Shown here: piece by piece, positions 1-10,663 of the stretch | Layout: every line of letters begins with the position of its first letter | Position numbering within the stretch: position 1 is the first letter of the stretch | DNA from: Lasiosphaeris hirsuta | Lineage: Eukaryota; Ascomycota; Sordariomycetes; Sordariales; Lasiosphaeriaceae | Assembly: GCA_030549175.1 (NCBI GenBank) | Contig: JAUKUA010000001.1 | Location: forward strand, 992,001 to 1,056,000 | Reading direction: 5' to 3' | Length of the DNA: 64,000 nucleotides | Translations under genes and position numbers: made by a program | The notes under the pieces: model-generated | What the model saw: only the letters and a program-made list of their open reading frames with translations | The model's database searches: none | Told to the model about the DNA's origin: nothing

Positions 1-731
1 TCTGAACCAAACCGAACCGCATCAGCTGCGCTATTCCACACCCTATACTGCTATTCTCTTTGCACAAACCGAACTCACACACCCGATCTTCCCACTCTCC
101 CCCTCCGCTGTAAAGACCGACTGGGGGAGTCCAGAGAGAATGTGATTTCTCCTTCCCCCAGAAAGGATAGCACCAAAAGAAACTCGCACTAGGATTGCTC
201 CCTTTCTAAACCTGTAGATATCCCATCCATCAGATACATAACAGGGAAAACATGAGAAGAGGCAGAAACAGCATTCATCATTTCTCCGGCCCCAACGGAC
301 CTGCGCCCCCTCCCCCCCCCCCTTTCCAACAATATGGCATCGGTCGCCAATCCAGTGAACACCAGCAATCTCGTCTTTACCACTTTCTTTTTTCTTTAAC
401 CCAGCCAGTCCTGTAATGAGTGATAGAGAGAGATAGAGTCAGGAACTTAGGCCTGTAGAAGCTCTAATCTGGGAAACATCGAGAGAAACATGTCTTGCAT
501 CAATGAAAACAACCAATCTTCCTTTTAGACAAGACAAGAAAAGAACAACCGGCCGTGACTCCTTGTAGACTGGGGGAAAAAACCGACAGATGCAGAGTGT
601 GCCTGAGTCGACTCGTTCTTCGCGAAAAAACCTCTTCTTTATAACAGGACCATCATGGGCCCTTGGTCTCGGTGCCAAATTTTCCAAGCCTACTCTATCC
701 ATAGAGGCACAAGGCAAGACAGAAGGGTTGA
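1..731. other. Intergenic / 3' flank of the Myb gene
   Basis: No convincing coding sequence is visible. Two reading frames are open from the left edge to about base 160-190 but have low-complexity content and no recognisable domain, so they are probably chance. An 11-base C run lies at 312-322. Part of this stretch is probably the 3' untranslated region of the minus-strand Myb gene that ends at 732. Confidence 0.5.
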
Positions 732-807
732 TCACCTACCCCCCATTCCATACCTTCCATCCTCATATCCCCCACCACCACCTCCATACCTCTGATGATG
801 GTGGTGA

Positions 808-859
<52 letters not shown>

Positions 860-2840
860 GCGGGTGGTGTTCCACGTTACCATCATCTAACAACAGTCGG
901 CTGATATCCATATCAGTAGCACCCACATATATGGGCGGCCCAGATCCCCCAGAACCCGTTCCCATCATAGTAGTGCCTGATGCCGATGACGATGGCTCGT
1001 TTCCGCCGCCTCCCAGTCCACCCAAATCAAGTAACACATCTGCAAATCCCGGAAGGGTTCCTGGTAAGGACTCGGTTGACGACTCGTAAAACGCTGATGT
1101 CGGGATCCACTTGGGCATCTCATCCCTCGAGCTCGACCGGTTCAGCTGCTGTTGCTGCTGCTGCTGCGCCTCCAGCGACATCACGCCACCCGTGCTCGAG
1201 GGGTGATGCAGCGCCTTGAGCTTCTCAATCGTCGTATTTACCGACACCAATGGCTCGAGCAACCCCCCTCCCCTCCCTGCTCCCCCACTACCATCACCCC
1301 CACTCCCCCCACTCCCCCCTGTCGCTCCTGTCGGAGCCCCACCGGCGCCACCGATAGCACCATCCTTGACATGAAAACTGCCCTTCTCGATGCGAGCATA
1401 AATCTCAGGATACTTGTTCCGCACGCGATCACGCAGATCCGTCGGTTGGCGGGTAGATAGGTTGTACCGCCGATCGCGCTGGATCTTTGTCCAGGCCGGG
1501 CCGTACTGGTCGAGGCCTTCGAGGATCTCCTTGTCGTCCTGTTCGGTAAAGGGTCGCCGCTCCCGCCGGTGCGACTTCTTAAAGGGCCCGTGAATGCCGA
1601 GCTCGACGAGGTCTTCGAGCCTTTTGCGGTGGGCGCGGCTCTTCCGCTGCTGTTGTTGGTTTTGGGGATCGGAGTCGGGGTGCTGTTGTTGTGAAGATGA
1701 TAATGTGTCTCTATCTCGGCTAGCAGAGGGTAGAGTCGGGGTAGGAAGACCCTCGGGGTCGATTAGGATGTTCTCCAAGGGCAATAAACCGTGGCTGCCA
1801 TGCTTTTGACTGCCGGTGCTGCCACTGCCGCTGCCGCCCCCGCCCCCAATGAAGTTGTTGTCATCGCTTGTATTCCCGTAAGGGCTGGGCCCAAGGTCGG
1901 TCCTATCCTTGCCAGGCCGCTTCTTTCCCGTAGATCCACGTAATTCGTCCGGACAACATGTGCGGAACCGGTCTTTTAGGTCCCCCGCCGTCCGCTCGTT
2001 GAACTTGAAGTCAGGGTCCTCCAAGATGCTAGTCCATTTTCCCACCCCGTGGCGGCTGACGCCCAGTAGAAGGTGATTGGTCTCCTCGTCGGACCATTTC
2101 CTCCTCGGCTTGGCTGCGCGCCGCTTCACTTTTGCTGAGTTGCTGCCATTGTATCTGTCGCCCTCGCCCGCAGACGTTACGGCTGCGGCTGCAGTTCTGT
2201 CGTCCCCACTAAGCGCTCCAGTATTGCTGAAATCCTTCAAGAGGTTGAGATTGCCGAGCCCTTCTGGGTTGTCGAAGGTTCCAGATGATATAGGTGGGAA
2301 AACGGCGGCGTTTGGGGGTGGCTCATGCAGGCCAGCAATGATAGGGGGAACGACCTGCTGGGTCGATTTTTGCTTCTTGAGTGGCTGGGGGAGCTGCACA
2401 AAGTCGTCCTTGGTGGTGAGGGCGCGATGTCTCTTTTTGGTTGACGGGTCCTCCGAGGGGTCGGTGTTGTTGTCGTCGAAAATGCGCAGGGGGAGGGTCG
2501 ACGTGTTCGCTTCAGCAGCGTCTCGGAGCAACAACTGCAAGGACGACTTATTGGTAAGCTGACTGGGGATGTCATTGGTGAATGCATTGTCGGTTTGCGT
2601 CCCTTGTTTTGCTGAAAAAGAGTCGTCGCCGACGGCATGCAGCGGCGGAATATGCGGTGCCTGCGTCGCCTGTGCTGTCGATGTGGACTTGTCGGCTCCC
2701 CGGGCGTCGGGTTCGAGTGGGGGGAGCGAGAGCGACTCGTTTGCGGCGGCATCGAGGGGCAGCAACTGTATCGGCGGCAGCTCAGCAGTTTGCGTGTTGT
2801 TGAGCAGGTGTATTAGTCGTGGCTCGATGGTAGCCATCAT
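732..2840 (-). CDS. Twin-Myb telomere-repeat-binding-like protein (Tay1/Teb1 type)
   Basis: Intronless 702-residue protein. Two Myb/SANT-like helix-turn-helix domains are visible: one at about residues 245-300 (RKWSDEETNHLLLG ... LKDRF) and one at about 425-480 (RRPFTEQDDKEILEGL ... LRDRVRNKYPEI). Twin Myb domains whose third helix reads LKDRFR/LRDRVR are typical of the Tay1 (Yarrowia) and Teb1 (fission yeast) proteins, which bind TTAGGG-like repeats at telomeres and in promoters; that role here is inference from family. The rest is low complexity: Gly/Ser linkers, several Gln tracts and a C-terminal run of about 14 Gln followed by a His-rich block, coded by a GTT/CAA array near 818-860. The start is the first of two consecutive ATGs. 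It is probably nuclear. An alternative is a general Myb transcription factor without telomere function. Confidence 0.85.
818..860. repeat. GTT/CAA trinucleotide repeat coding poly-Gln
   Basis: About 14 uninterrupted GTT units, read as CAA (Gln) on the minus strand, in the C-terminal part of the Myb-like protein. Next to it are imperfect ATG/GTG units coding a His-rich block. Pure triplet runs of this kind are prone to length change. Confidence 0.9.
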
Positions 2841-5141
2841 GAAGCAATGGCCTCAGAGAGGAGGGCATTGGGCAGGTGGGACGAGGCGAAGGCCTTGATA
2901 GAGAGAGAGAGAGCGAGGGGGGGGGGAGGACGGGGTGACGGAGCGACGAAGCGACGGACGAGTCGATAGACGAAGAGCAAGGACGTGGGAGGCAGTATGA
3001 CGCGGCGGACGGCACACGATGGACGATGAACACGGAACGCGGGGGGAATTGTATCACGGGCTCCCGGAGCCCTTCGAACAAACTGCGTTCAATGGAGGGG
3101 TTGTAACTATGGGGCGATGGGGGGAGGGGAGGGAAAAGTCGACAGGGAGGAAGAAAAGCGCGCCCCTTAAGGAGATGTTTGCTTTTCCTCTGATGGATGG
3201 GTACAGTCGGGGCAGCTCGGATGCGATTCTAGGCGTCACTGCCCACGAAATAGACTTTTGTCGAAGACCTTGACATTTGATGTCTCGCAGACTGCTTTGC
3301 GGGCACCACGGTACATCCATCAGAGCGGCACTCGACTGCTGGGGCCGACTGCTCCAGGTACGAGCGCGCGTTATCAGGGTCCAGCGCCTGCTACGCAGAG
3401 GCAAAATGCAGAGGCGATGGGGAAACGCCAGCACTCTCTTTCAGCTGTCATCCAGGCGACTAGACAAACGCCCCCATGTGGTCTCCAGGGTTTCGGTGTC
3501 TCGACTTGTGTCGTCTCGTTCGCCACTGGAACGAGGGCATGTGGGAGGCAATTAACGGCCGTGTCAAGCTGAAGTTGGCGTCCCAATCGGGGTGATTGAT
3601 CGGTTGTAGAAAAAGCACGAGTGTCCATAGATCCAATGCTTGTCGACTGCGGCACGCCGGCCTACCTACAGGATGCAACTGCACAGCAGCATGGTCCGGG
3701 CATGTGCAAGGCCCTGACTCCATTGCTCCTGCCAGCCACTCGGCCTGCCATTGAGAACCTGGAACCCCCAGCTGGAGAGCCAGCCATGCCACCGTGTGGA
3801 CTCAATAGGACGGACGGGATGGCGGGGGGGAAGGCGGGCGGGGGGAAGGCGGGCCCTGAATGAAGCCTTCCATTCCACTCCCCCCTCTTCCCATCCCCCC
3901 ACGGGGCCTCAATCCCAACGGCAGCGGGCACACGGGAAAGCGTGGCAGGTACCCGTTTATCGCCCGCGCATCGTGGGATTCAGACAGCCCTTAACCGCCA
4001 CAGCCATCCGCATATACTTGATTTGGGGCCGCATTTTGGCGCTGGCCCCCTCGGATTTCCAGCACCTCGTGTCCTACTCCCGCGCATGGAGAGTAAGAAA
4101 GAAGGAAGAAAAAAAAAGAAATACATCCGTGAGGCCGGAATCAAGCCGCTGTCCACTGACAATGCCCACTTGCAGCGGCGCAGCTCGACTGCAACCCCGA
4201 AGTCGCAAAAGGACCGCAGTCACCACACAGAGAATACTGACCGCATCGAGTCGAGCCCTCGGCTCGGCTGGACTCGGTGCCACTGCTTTGCTTGCGCATC
4301 GAATCAAACGTATCCCATCGTGGCTAGAAAACGCTCATTGGGTCCCGAACCAAATCCCATCGCCCTGCTTGCAGTCCTAAACTCTATCTCCACGGCGTCT
4401 GCCTAGAAAATTTCTGCTACCAAAAGAGTCACTCGCACACACTCACTCACACACTAGCACGCTCGACACGTTCGCTCACTGTTTAGGTAAAAGTTCACGG
4501 CATTACGTGTGGCAAGCTAGAACAGCCTGACACATCCCTCCCTGTTCGACGCGTTGCCAGCCGGCAATTGGTCCGAGTACGCCTCGGTGCACTGTCCAGT
4601 ATGGGCGCCCAACGACCCGGGCACGGAGCGAAGTGTACGGACACGAGACGGCAGGTACTCAAGCCAAGACGATAGGAGAAGGGAGCATATTGTACGGAGA
4701 AAGCAAGCACGCCAAGCACCTAAGCAGAGCGGATGATAATCGCAAGCCGGGTTTGCACACCGAGCCTGTACGACATCGGCACATTTTTGAAATGATTTTT
4801 AACTGTTGACGTTGTATCGGAGCGATGACAGGGGGCCGAGGACTGGTATGGGACAGTAGACCAGCAACACAATAATAAAAAATAGGTATCCGTTCCTTCA
4901 TGTATGAACTACAACACCTGCAATGTGTCTGTAGAAGATTTCCAGCCCGCATCACATTAATCGCCCGAGAAAATGCAGACCCGATATGCAAACACCCTGA
5001 TTGTTTTATCCAAGAATTATCCCATTCCACATAAAGCCCCTGTCGTCAATGTTCTAAGTACAAGAAAGCTTGGAGGTCATCGGAGCGATAACAAGTTGTC
5101 GTAGAGAAGAAAAGGCAAAAGCAAGCTTCGAATATCCCCCT
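2841..5141. other. Intergenic region between Myb gene and chitinase 3' end
   Basis: No supported gene. The 5' flank of the Myb gene contains a GA-dinucleotide run at about 2900-2912 and a 10-base G run at 2917-2926, which is C-rich on the coding strand of that gene. A short G-rich tandem motif (GGCGGGCGGGGGGAA-like, about two copies) lies near 3821-3853. The longest open frames (for example 3751-4380 plus) look random in composition and match nothing I recognise. Confidence 0.5.
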
Positions 5142-8027
5142 TTACAAAGCAAAGAAGACGGCGGCCATGACAGCCGGGAGGACAAGCGCAACCGAGTTGC
5201 GACCCGCACCAGCGGTGACGGGGAAGGTAGCCGACGTGCTAGCCGGCTTGCTGAGGCCAGTCGAGCTGGCAGCGCCACCAGCAGGGACAGCAGGCTTGGT
5301 CCACCCTGGCGAATCAGGCTTAGCAGCAGTAACGGTCGTGAAGGAACCAGCGGTGGTTGGCTGCCAGGTAGGAACAACGATGGGGGTTCCAGCCGGCTTG
5401 GGCCAGCTGCCCTCGGGAGTACCCTCAGGGATGCTACTGCCAGGCTTAGGCCAGCTACCCTCAGGAGTGCTATCACCGGGCTTGGGCCAGCTGCCCTCGG
5501 GAGTACCCTCAGGGATGCTACTGCCAGGCTTAGGCCAGCTACCCTCAGGAGTGCTATCACCGGGCTTGGGCCAGCTGCCCTCAGGGGTGCTGCCACCGGG
5601 CTTAGGCCAGCTTCCTTCGGGGGTACCCTCGGGGGTGCTACCACCGGGCTTAGGCCAGCTACCGGGAACGCCAGGAGCATCGGTGGGCCAGCTGCCAGTG
5701 ATGGGACAGATGGTGGTGCTAACGGCAATGACCTCAGTTGTAACGTGTCCAATGTGGGCGGGGCAGTTGGTGACGGTGGGAGCGCACGAAGTGACAGTGT
5801 AGACAGTGGTCGAGTAAACGGTCGATGTGGTCCAGCCAGTAGGCAGCGGTGTCCAGGTGGGAGGGGTCGTGGTGGGTGTAACAGGGCAGACAGTGGTAGA
5901 GATGGCGATGGTCCTGGTGACAACATGAGGGCCGTTGGGGCAGTTAGTGACGTGAGGAGCGCATGACGTGACGGTCTCGACAGTGGTGGACCAGATGGTG
6001 GATGTGGTCAACTCAACAGACGAAGTGATAGAAGGCACTGATGACGAGCCGGCGCCAGTGGGAGCAACCGAGCTGCCGGCATGGGGAACCGAGCTGCCAC
6101 CGTGGGGAATCGAGCTACCGCCGTGGGGAACCGAGCTCGATACGCTGGACGAAGCAGGGACAGTTGAGACAGGGACGCTCGAAGCAGGGATACTCGAGAC
6201 AGGGACGCTTGAAGCAGGGCCTGAAGGCGCCGCGGACGAGGCGAGGCCGGAGCTAGGAGCAGTTGAAGCAGGAGCTGTGCTGGAAGCGATGGGCTCGGAG
6301 CTGCTCGGGGTAGCGCACTCCTCAGACTCGGTGCTGGCAGCGCTGGAAGCGGCCGACGAGGCGACAGACGAGATACCAGAGCTAGCGGCAGAAGATACTG
6401 CTGAGCTAGCAGCACTAGAGGCAACGGACGAAGCAGCCGAGCTGGCAACGCTGGAAGCAACCGATGAAGCGGCAGAGCTCGCGACTGATGAAGCAGCGGA
6501 GCTGGCAACGGACGAGGCAACGGAGCTAGCGGCAGATGAGGCAGCGGTGCTTGAGGGGATGGCAGAGCTCGTGTCATCGTCATCATCCTCGCATTCATCC
6601 TCGTCGTCATCGCTGGCAGTGCTGCTGGGGATAGCAGAGCTGGCAACGCTCGAGGCAACCGGGGCGGATGTGATGGAAGCGGGCACAGACGAAGCAGCAG
6701 AGCTAGCGACCGATGAGGCGGCAGAGCTGGCAGCGGATGAGGCAGCGGTGCTCGAGGGGATGGCAGAGCTGATATCCTCATCATCGCACTCCTCATCGTC
6801 ATCGTCGTCATCATCGCCGGCGGAGGTGCTGCTGGGGATAGCAGAGCTGGCAACGCTCGAGGCAACCGGAGCGGATGTGATGGAAGCGGGCACGGACGAA
6901 GCAGCAGAGCTAGCGACGGATGAAGCGGCAGAGCTCGCAACGCTAGAGGCAACGCTAGAGGGAGCGACGGAGCTGGGGACCGACACAGACCCAACAACAG
7001 CCTCGTGGATAAACTTCAGGTACGACACCGCGGGCGCGACCTCGTTATTGCTAGCAGTCAAGACATCCCAGAGCGAGACACCGCCGAAAGAAGGCTTATT
7101 CTTGTATTCCTCGATGATAGCAGCAGCGGCCGCAGTGGAAAGATAACCACTACCAGCAGATTCGGTAGTGTCATCACCAGGGAGGCCAATGAAAATCTTG
7201 GCACCGCTACTGGGAGTACCCGCGAGGTAGGTGACCCAGGCATCGAAGTTGAAGTTCGAAGTAGTCGCATCGCAGCCGGGGTTGTTGTAGAACTGAACGA
7301 ACAACAGGTCGAAGGCGGACTCATCAATGATCGTCTTCATCTTGAAGTACTCCTCGCTCAGCGGGCACTCAGGGGCGGCGGTAACAATATACGAGCCACT
7401 GGAAGCGTCAATCAAGTCATGAAGCTTAGCGATCAAGGCATTGTAGCCGGCGTTGTCGTCTGGACATGTTAGTCATCTAAGGTAAAACTGTTCAGGCTTA
7501 AATATTATCTTACCAAACTTCACCTCGATGTCGAAATCGAAGCCATCAACCGAGACATGTGCGCCACCGAAATCGAAAGGGCGCGGAATAGTTGAAGCGG
7601 CATCGTAAGGGCCAAAAGCCTTAAACAAGAACTCGGCGAAGTACTCTCCATTCGCCGCGCTTGAAACCTCATAATCACCAGCAGCACCACCGATGGAAAG
7701 CAGAACCTTGATGCCCTTGTCCTGGCAATAGGGGATATCCTCGGCGATCTCTGTGCATGAGCTGAGAAGCTTCGAGTCGTCGCCATTGCCGTTCTTAAAG
7801 TAGCCGTAGCCGCAGTTCGCGGCAAAGTTGGTGCCGGGGTAGTTGAGGCCAGTAGTGTCAGCCTCAGGTGCGTAGTTGACGAAGCCAACGGTGATGAACT
7901 CGAAGTCGCCCTGGTCACATCTATCCCTGAGCCTGACGTTGCCCTTCTGTCCCCAGTAAACATTGACGCCGGGGGTCGCGAGGGCCGGGACGGCAGCAAG
8001 CGCCGCGAAGGCGAGTGATTTGTACAT
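5142..8027 (-). CDS. GPI-anchored class III (GH18) chitinase with Ser/Ala-rich repeat stalk
   Basis: Two exons, 8027-7514 and 7459-5142; the intron has GTAAG and CAG ends. The product is about 943 residues. It has a signal peptide (residues 1-17) and a glycoside hydrolase 18 catalytic domain to about residue 310. The active-site DxxDxDxE motif is D161 to E168 (VDGFDFDIE), with E168 the expected proton donor. The intron falls three residues after it. The domain hydrolyses chitin, probably during wall remodelling. A long Ser/Ala/Val stalk follows with two Asp/Glu-rich cassettes that each contain one Cys, then two related modules (STTVxTVTSCAPxVTNCP type), SWPKPG-type proline-rich tandem repeats, and a hydrophobic C-terminus (SVALVLPAVMAAVFFAL) expected of a GPI signal. 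The organisation resembles Aspergillus ChiA1-type and Neurospora GPI chitinases. The signal peptide, motif and GPI tail make the call strong. Confidence 0.93.
5395..5662 (-). repeat. SWPKPG tandem repeats with a perfect 84-bp duplication
   Basis: Units of about 36 bp code for GSWPKPG[GDS]S[TI]PE. A higher-order 84-bp unit at 5395-5478 is repeated without a visible mismatch at 5479-5562, followed by more divergent single units. The identity implies recent expansion or gene conversion within the chitinase stalk. Confidence 0.9.
6540..6935 (-). repeat. About 207-bp duplicated Ser/Ala plus acidic cassette
   Basis: A segment starting at 6640 and one starting at 6847 are nearly identical over about 90 bases, with only a few substitutions. 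Each belongs to a module coding Ser/Ala/Val repeats plus an Asp/Glu run with a Cys (DDDDDDDEECDDED and DDDEDECEDDDDD). The spacing is 207 bp, or 69 codons, so the duplication keeps the frame. Confidence 0.8.
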
Positions 8028-9840
8028 TACCGGGCTGGAATTATAATATTAGGGGTCTTGAAAAGAGTGTAGTGAGCTGGTGTGCTAAGGCAGGTAGGCC
8101 TAGGCCGTAAAGAGTGTGTGGTGATATGAAATCGACCGAAAGAAAGGACGCAAACGAGACGTTTGCAACGGCTGTAGGAAACACGCCGTTCTGGTGTTGA
8201 CTTGACACTACCGGAAGGAGAGAAAGCTGGAGCAGAGGACGGTGGGAGTGCCCCTTCATATTGGGTCCTGAGGCGGCATGGGTCGTCCATCTCATGGCCC
8301 CCATTCTTGCTGCCCGTGGCCACGAATAGTCAAGCTCGGGGAGCTTGGGTCGCTACCTCGACGTTCTGACAACTGTTCAGCCAAGCCATGGTAGACCATC
8401 GTGGCCCACACAGCCTCCTCGAGCCTCTCAGGTCTGGGCGAGCAGGCGGCGTAGCAGGGGGGCAGTTCATAGCGTCAGGGCCAAGCGCTGGGTTTGGTTA
8501 CCGCAAGGAGGGGTGTGGAAATTGCCATGGCCTGCATGCCACCCTCGCTCCCCATCACCCAGCACTACCCACCCTTCGACATGCGCCCCGAGGCCCGCAG
8601 AACCCGCTTTCCAGCGAGCTGGACGCGTGCTCGCCAATTGCAGACTTGGTAGCAGGGCGGTCGGGGCCAGCACCCCATTGCGGTACGTCCAATTTCCCCG
8701 TTGGGTGCTGCTTGTTCGCCAGCAATAGCGGGGGCGCGTTGGCGGAACTCGCACGAAGGATCCCGGCTCATGAGTCCTAGAGTCGAGCCTTTTCTCCGCA
8801 CCTCATCCTGCTAGTGCTCTGATGTGAAGAGCCTGCCTGGCGTGGATTCGCACTCTTGCTGCTTTCCAGACCTTCCCTCCCGGCTTCCATCTTCGCCGAA
8901 CAGACATATTCCATCGGGGCACGCAACAGCACACACGCCCCGGGCACAAAGCTCAATGTGTCGAGGACGAAATAGGAAACGGGCACAGGGCCATGCCCCT
9001 CGTCGGTTGTGCGGCATGCCCCTGCCAAGAACTTCTGGCAGGCTAACTCGTGCATGCGCCGCCATGCCCAAATAAGGACGTATTTCTGGACTCGGCGTCA
9101 GCCGGGGGGGAAGGGGGGCACTTTCACCTTACCGGGCTGAGTCAACAAGAGCTGACAATAACAGAAAAATATTTATTGAAATTTCCCGGTTCTCCTTTCA
9201 ATCGCCCCACCCCAAATAATCTAATCGCAGGCCTTTTTTTGGGCGTCAGTTTTCAATTGACTCGTGCCGTTTCGTCAGTGTCAATCCTGATGAATCCAAC
9301 GCATCCGATGTCGACGGCATCCCATTGCGTATGTGGATGGGGAAGTCTACATGGTTCTCCAGGTTTGTGCAACACGGCTATCTGACCATCAATTCCCCCT
9401 TCACGGAAGCGTGCGGCTCTGGCCAAGTCGATGCGATCGACGGCGGCGAACCTGGCAGCAGTGCTTAGCCCGCCCTCGCGAGCTTAATCGAATCGTTGGT
9501 GCTCACCTCCGCATTCTGGCTTGATCTCCAAATTCTTGGCCGTCTTTTCGGGCTGTGATCTTCCCCCCCATCCTTCCACGGCGCGTTCTGGATTTACGCG
9601 CCACACTCCCCTCACCTGCAGGAGGATACGTACCGCAGCTAGCTCTTGTCATCTGCAAGGTACCAGATCGTGGCTTTTTTTTGTTCGGACGATGCGCTCC
9701 CACTCATTTGTCACGCAGGGTTGGACAAAGCCGCTACCATTTGCTGGTCTGCCACGGTGGGTGACAAGACCGACCTCCCGACTTCATGGCTCGCTAGATT
9801 TAGAATAGTGCGACGCCGTTTGAGGGTGCTCGGTAGCTAG
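8028..9840. other. Intergenic region, chitinase 5' side
   Basis: No supported gene. The chitinase promoter should lie in the first several hundred bases. Open frames of up to 130 codons (8388-8780 plus) have no recognisable features and overlap other random frames on both strands. Confidence 0.5.
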
Positions 9841-9910
9841 AACCCTAACAGCATTGGCGCAGGCATAGAAAGAAGCAAAGCGGCGAATAGGAGACGCCTA
9901 GATCGCGAGG

Positions 9911-9936
9911 ATACCGACGATACCGACGATACCGAA
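9911..9936. repeat. Short tandem repeat, 9-bp unit x about 3
   Basis: ATACCGACG repeated nearly three times. No associated gene is visible. Confidence 0.85.
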
Positions 9937-10513
9937 GCACTAGAACCTCTATCACGCGGTGAGACTCAAATAGTGTAGCGCGCTCAAGCCAAATCAATAG
10001 GCACCAGCCAGGCCCAGATGTGGTAGTGTAGGTCAAGGCTGGCTAGGCTGAACAAAACAAGGTGAAGTCAGAAACAGGGCGGGCTGGCTGAAGCAAACTA
10101 CCTATGCGGTGTAATGTTCAGCTCCCACACTAGCATTCAATGTCTGTGACAACCATGGCAGCCTCTGCCGGTTTCCCGAACTCAGGAGAACCTTCTCAAG
10201 AACACGTTGTAATATATAAATGTCTCCTCCACTTTGTCAGCGCGATGACAATGCTCACGTCCCCAATAATCTTGGTGTTTTGAGAGGGGAAATGAGGAAT
10301 CAAGTCATGTTCAGACACTGCCAGGCGGCCACCCATATCGATAGGGTTGCTTCTAACAATAGACTCGGGTGCTACCTTGCGTAAGGTGCTCGAAGGACGC
10401 TTACCCACCACCACACGCAGATGAAGAACCGCAACCCACACCTGCCCCCATACTCACTGGAGTGACTTAGATGAGGGCCGGTTATTGACCGCCCATTCAT
10501 CAATCACCAAAAT

Positions 10514-10663
10514 GCGCCCGCAGGCGCAGTGGTAGGAAGCTGCAGACACCATTGAATGCGCAACCACGCTCAACAGTAAATGTTCGACATTTATCAGTCT
10601 TCCACCTCTTCTGAGATGAGGAAAAACATCGCTTGGGACCTGAGTTCAATTCCTGGCGGGAGA
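10514..10663 (+). other. tRNA-like / SINE-like A-box and B-box pair (tentative)
   Basis: GGCGCAGTGGTAGGA (10523-10537) resembles a Pol III A box and GAGTTCAATTC (10642-10652) resembles a B box. Around the B box, CTGAG and CCTGG can form four of five T-stem pairs if wobbles are allowed. The 7 bases at 10514-10520 pair at 5 of 7 positions with 10657-10663, as an acceptor stem would. The boxes are about 120 bases apart, far more than in an ordinary tRNA gene, so this is either a tRNA-derived relic, an unusual intron-bearing tRNA, or chance. Confidence 0.2.

Noticed and set aside
5968..7146. 392-codon plus-strand frame opposite the chitinase, rich in Glu, Leu and Ala repeats
   Set aside because: It is the complement of the low-complexity Ser/Ala codons of the chitinase stalk; repeat composition keeps the opposite frame open. 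No domain, no promoter logic, and the minus-strand gene is clear.
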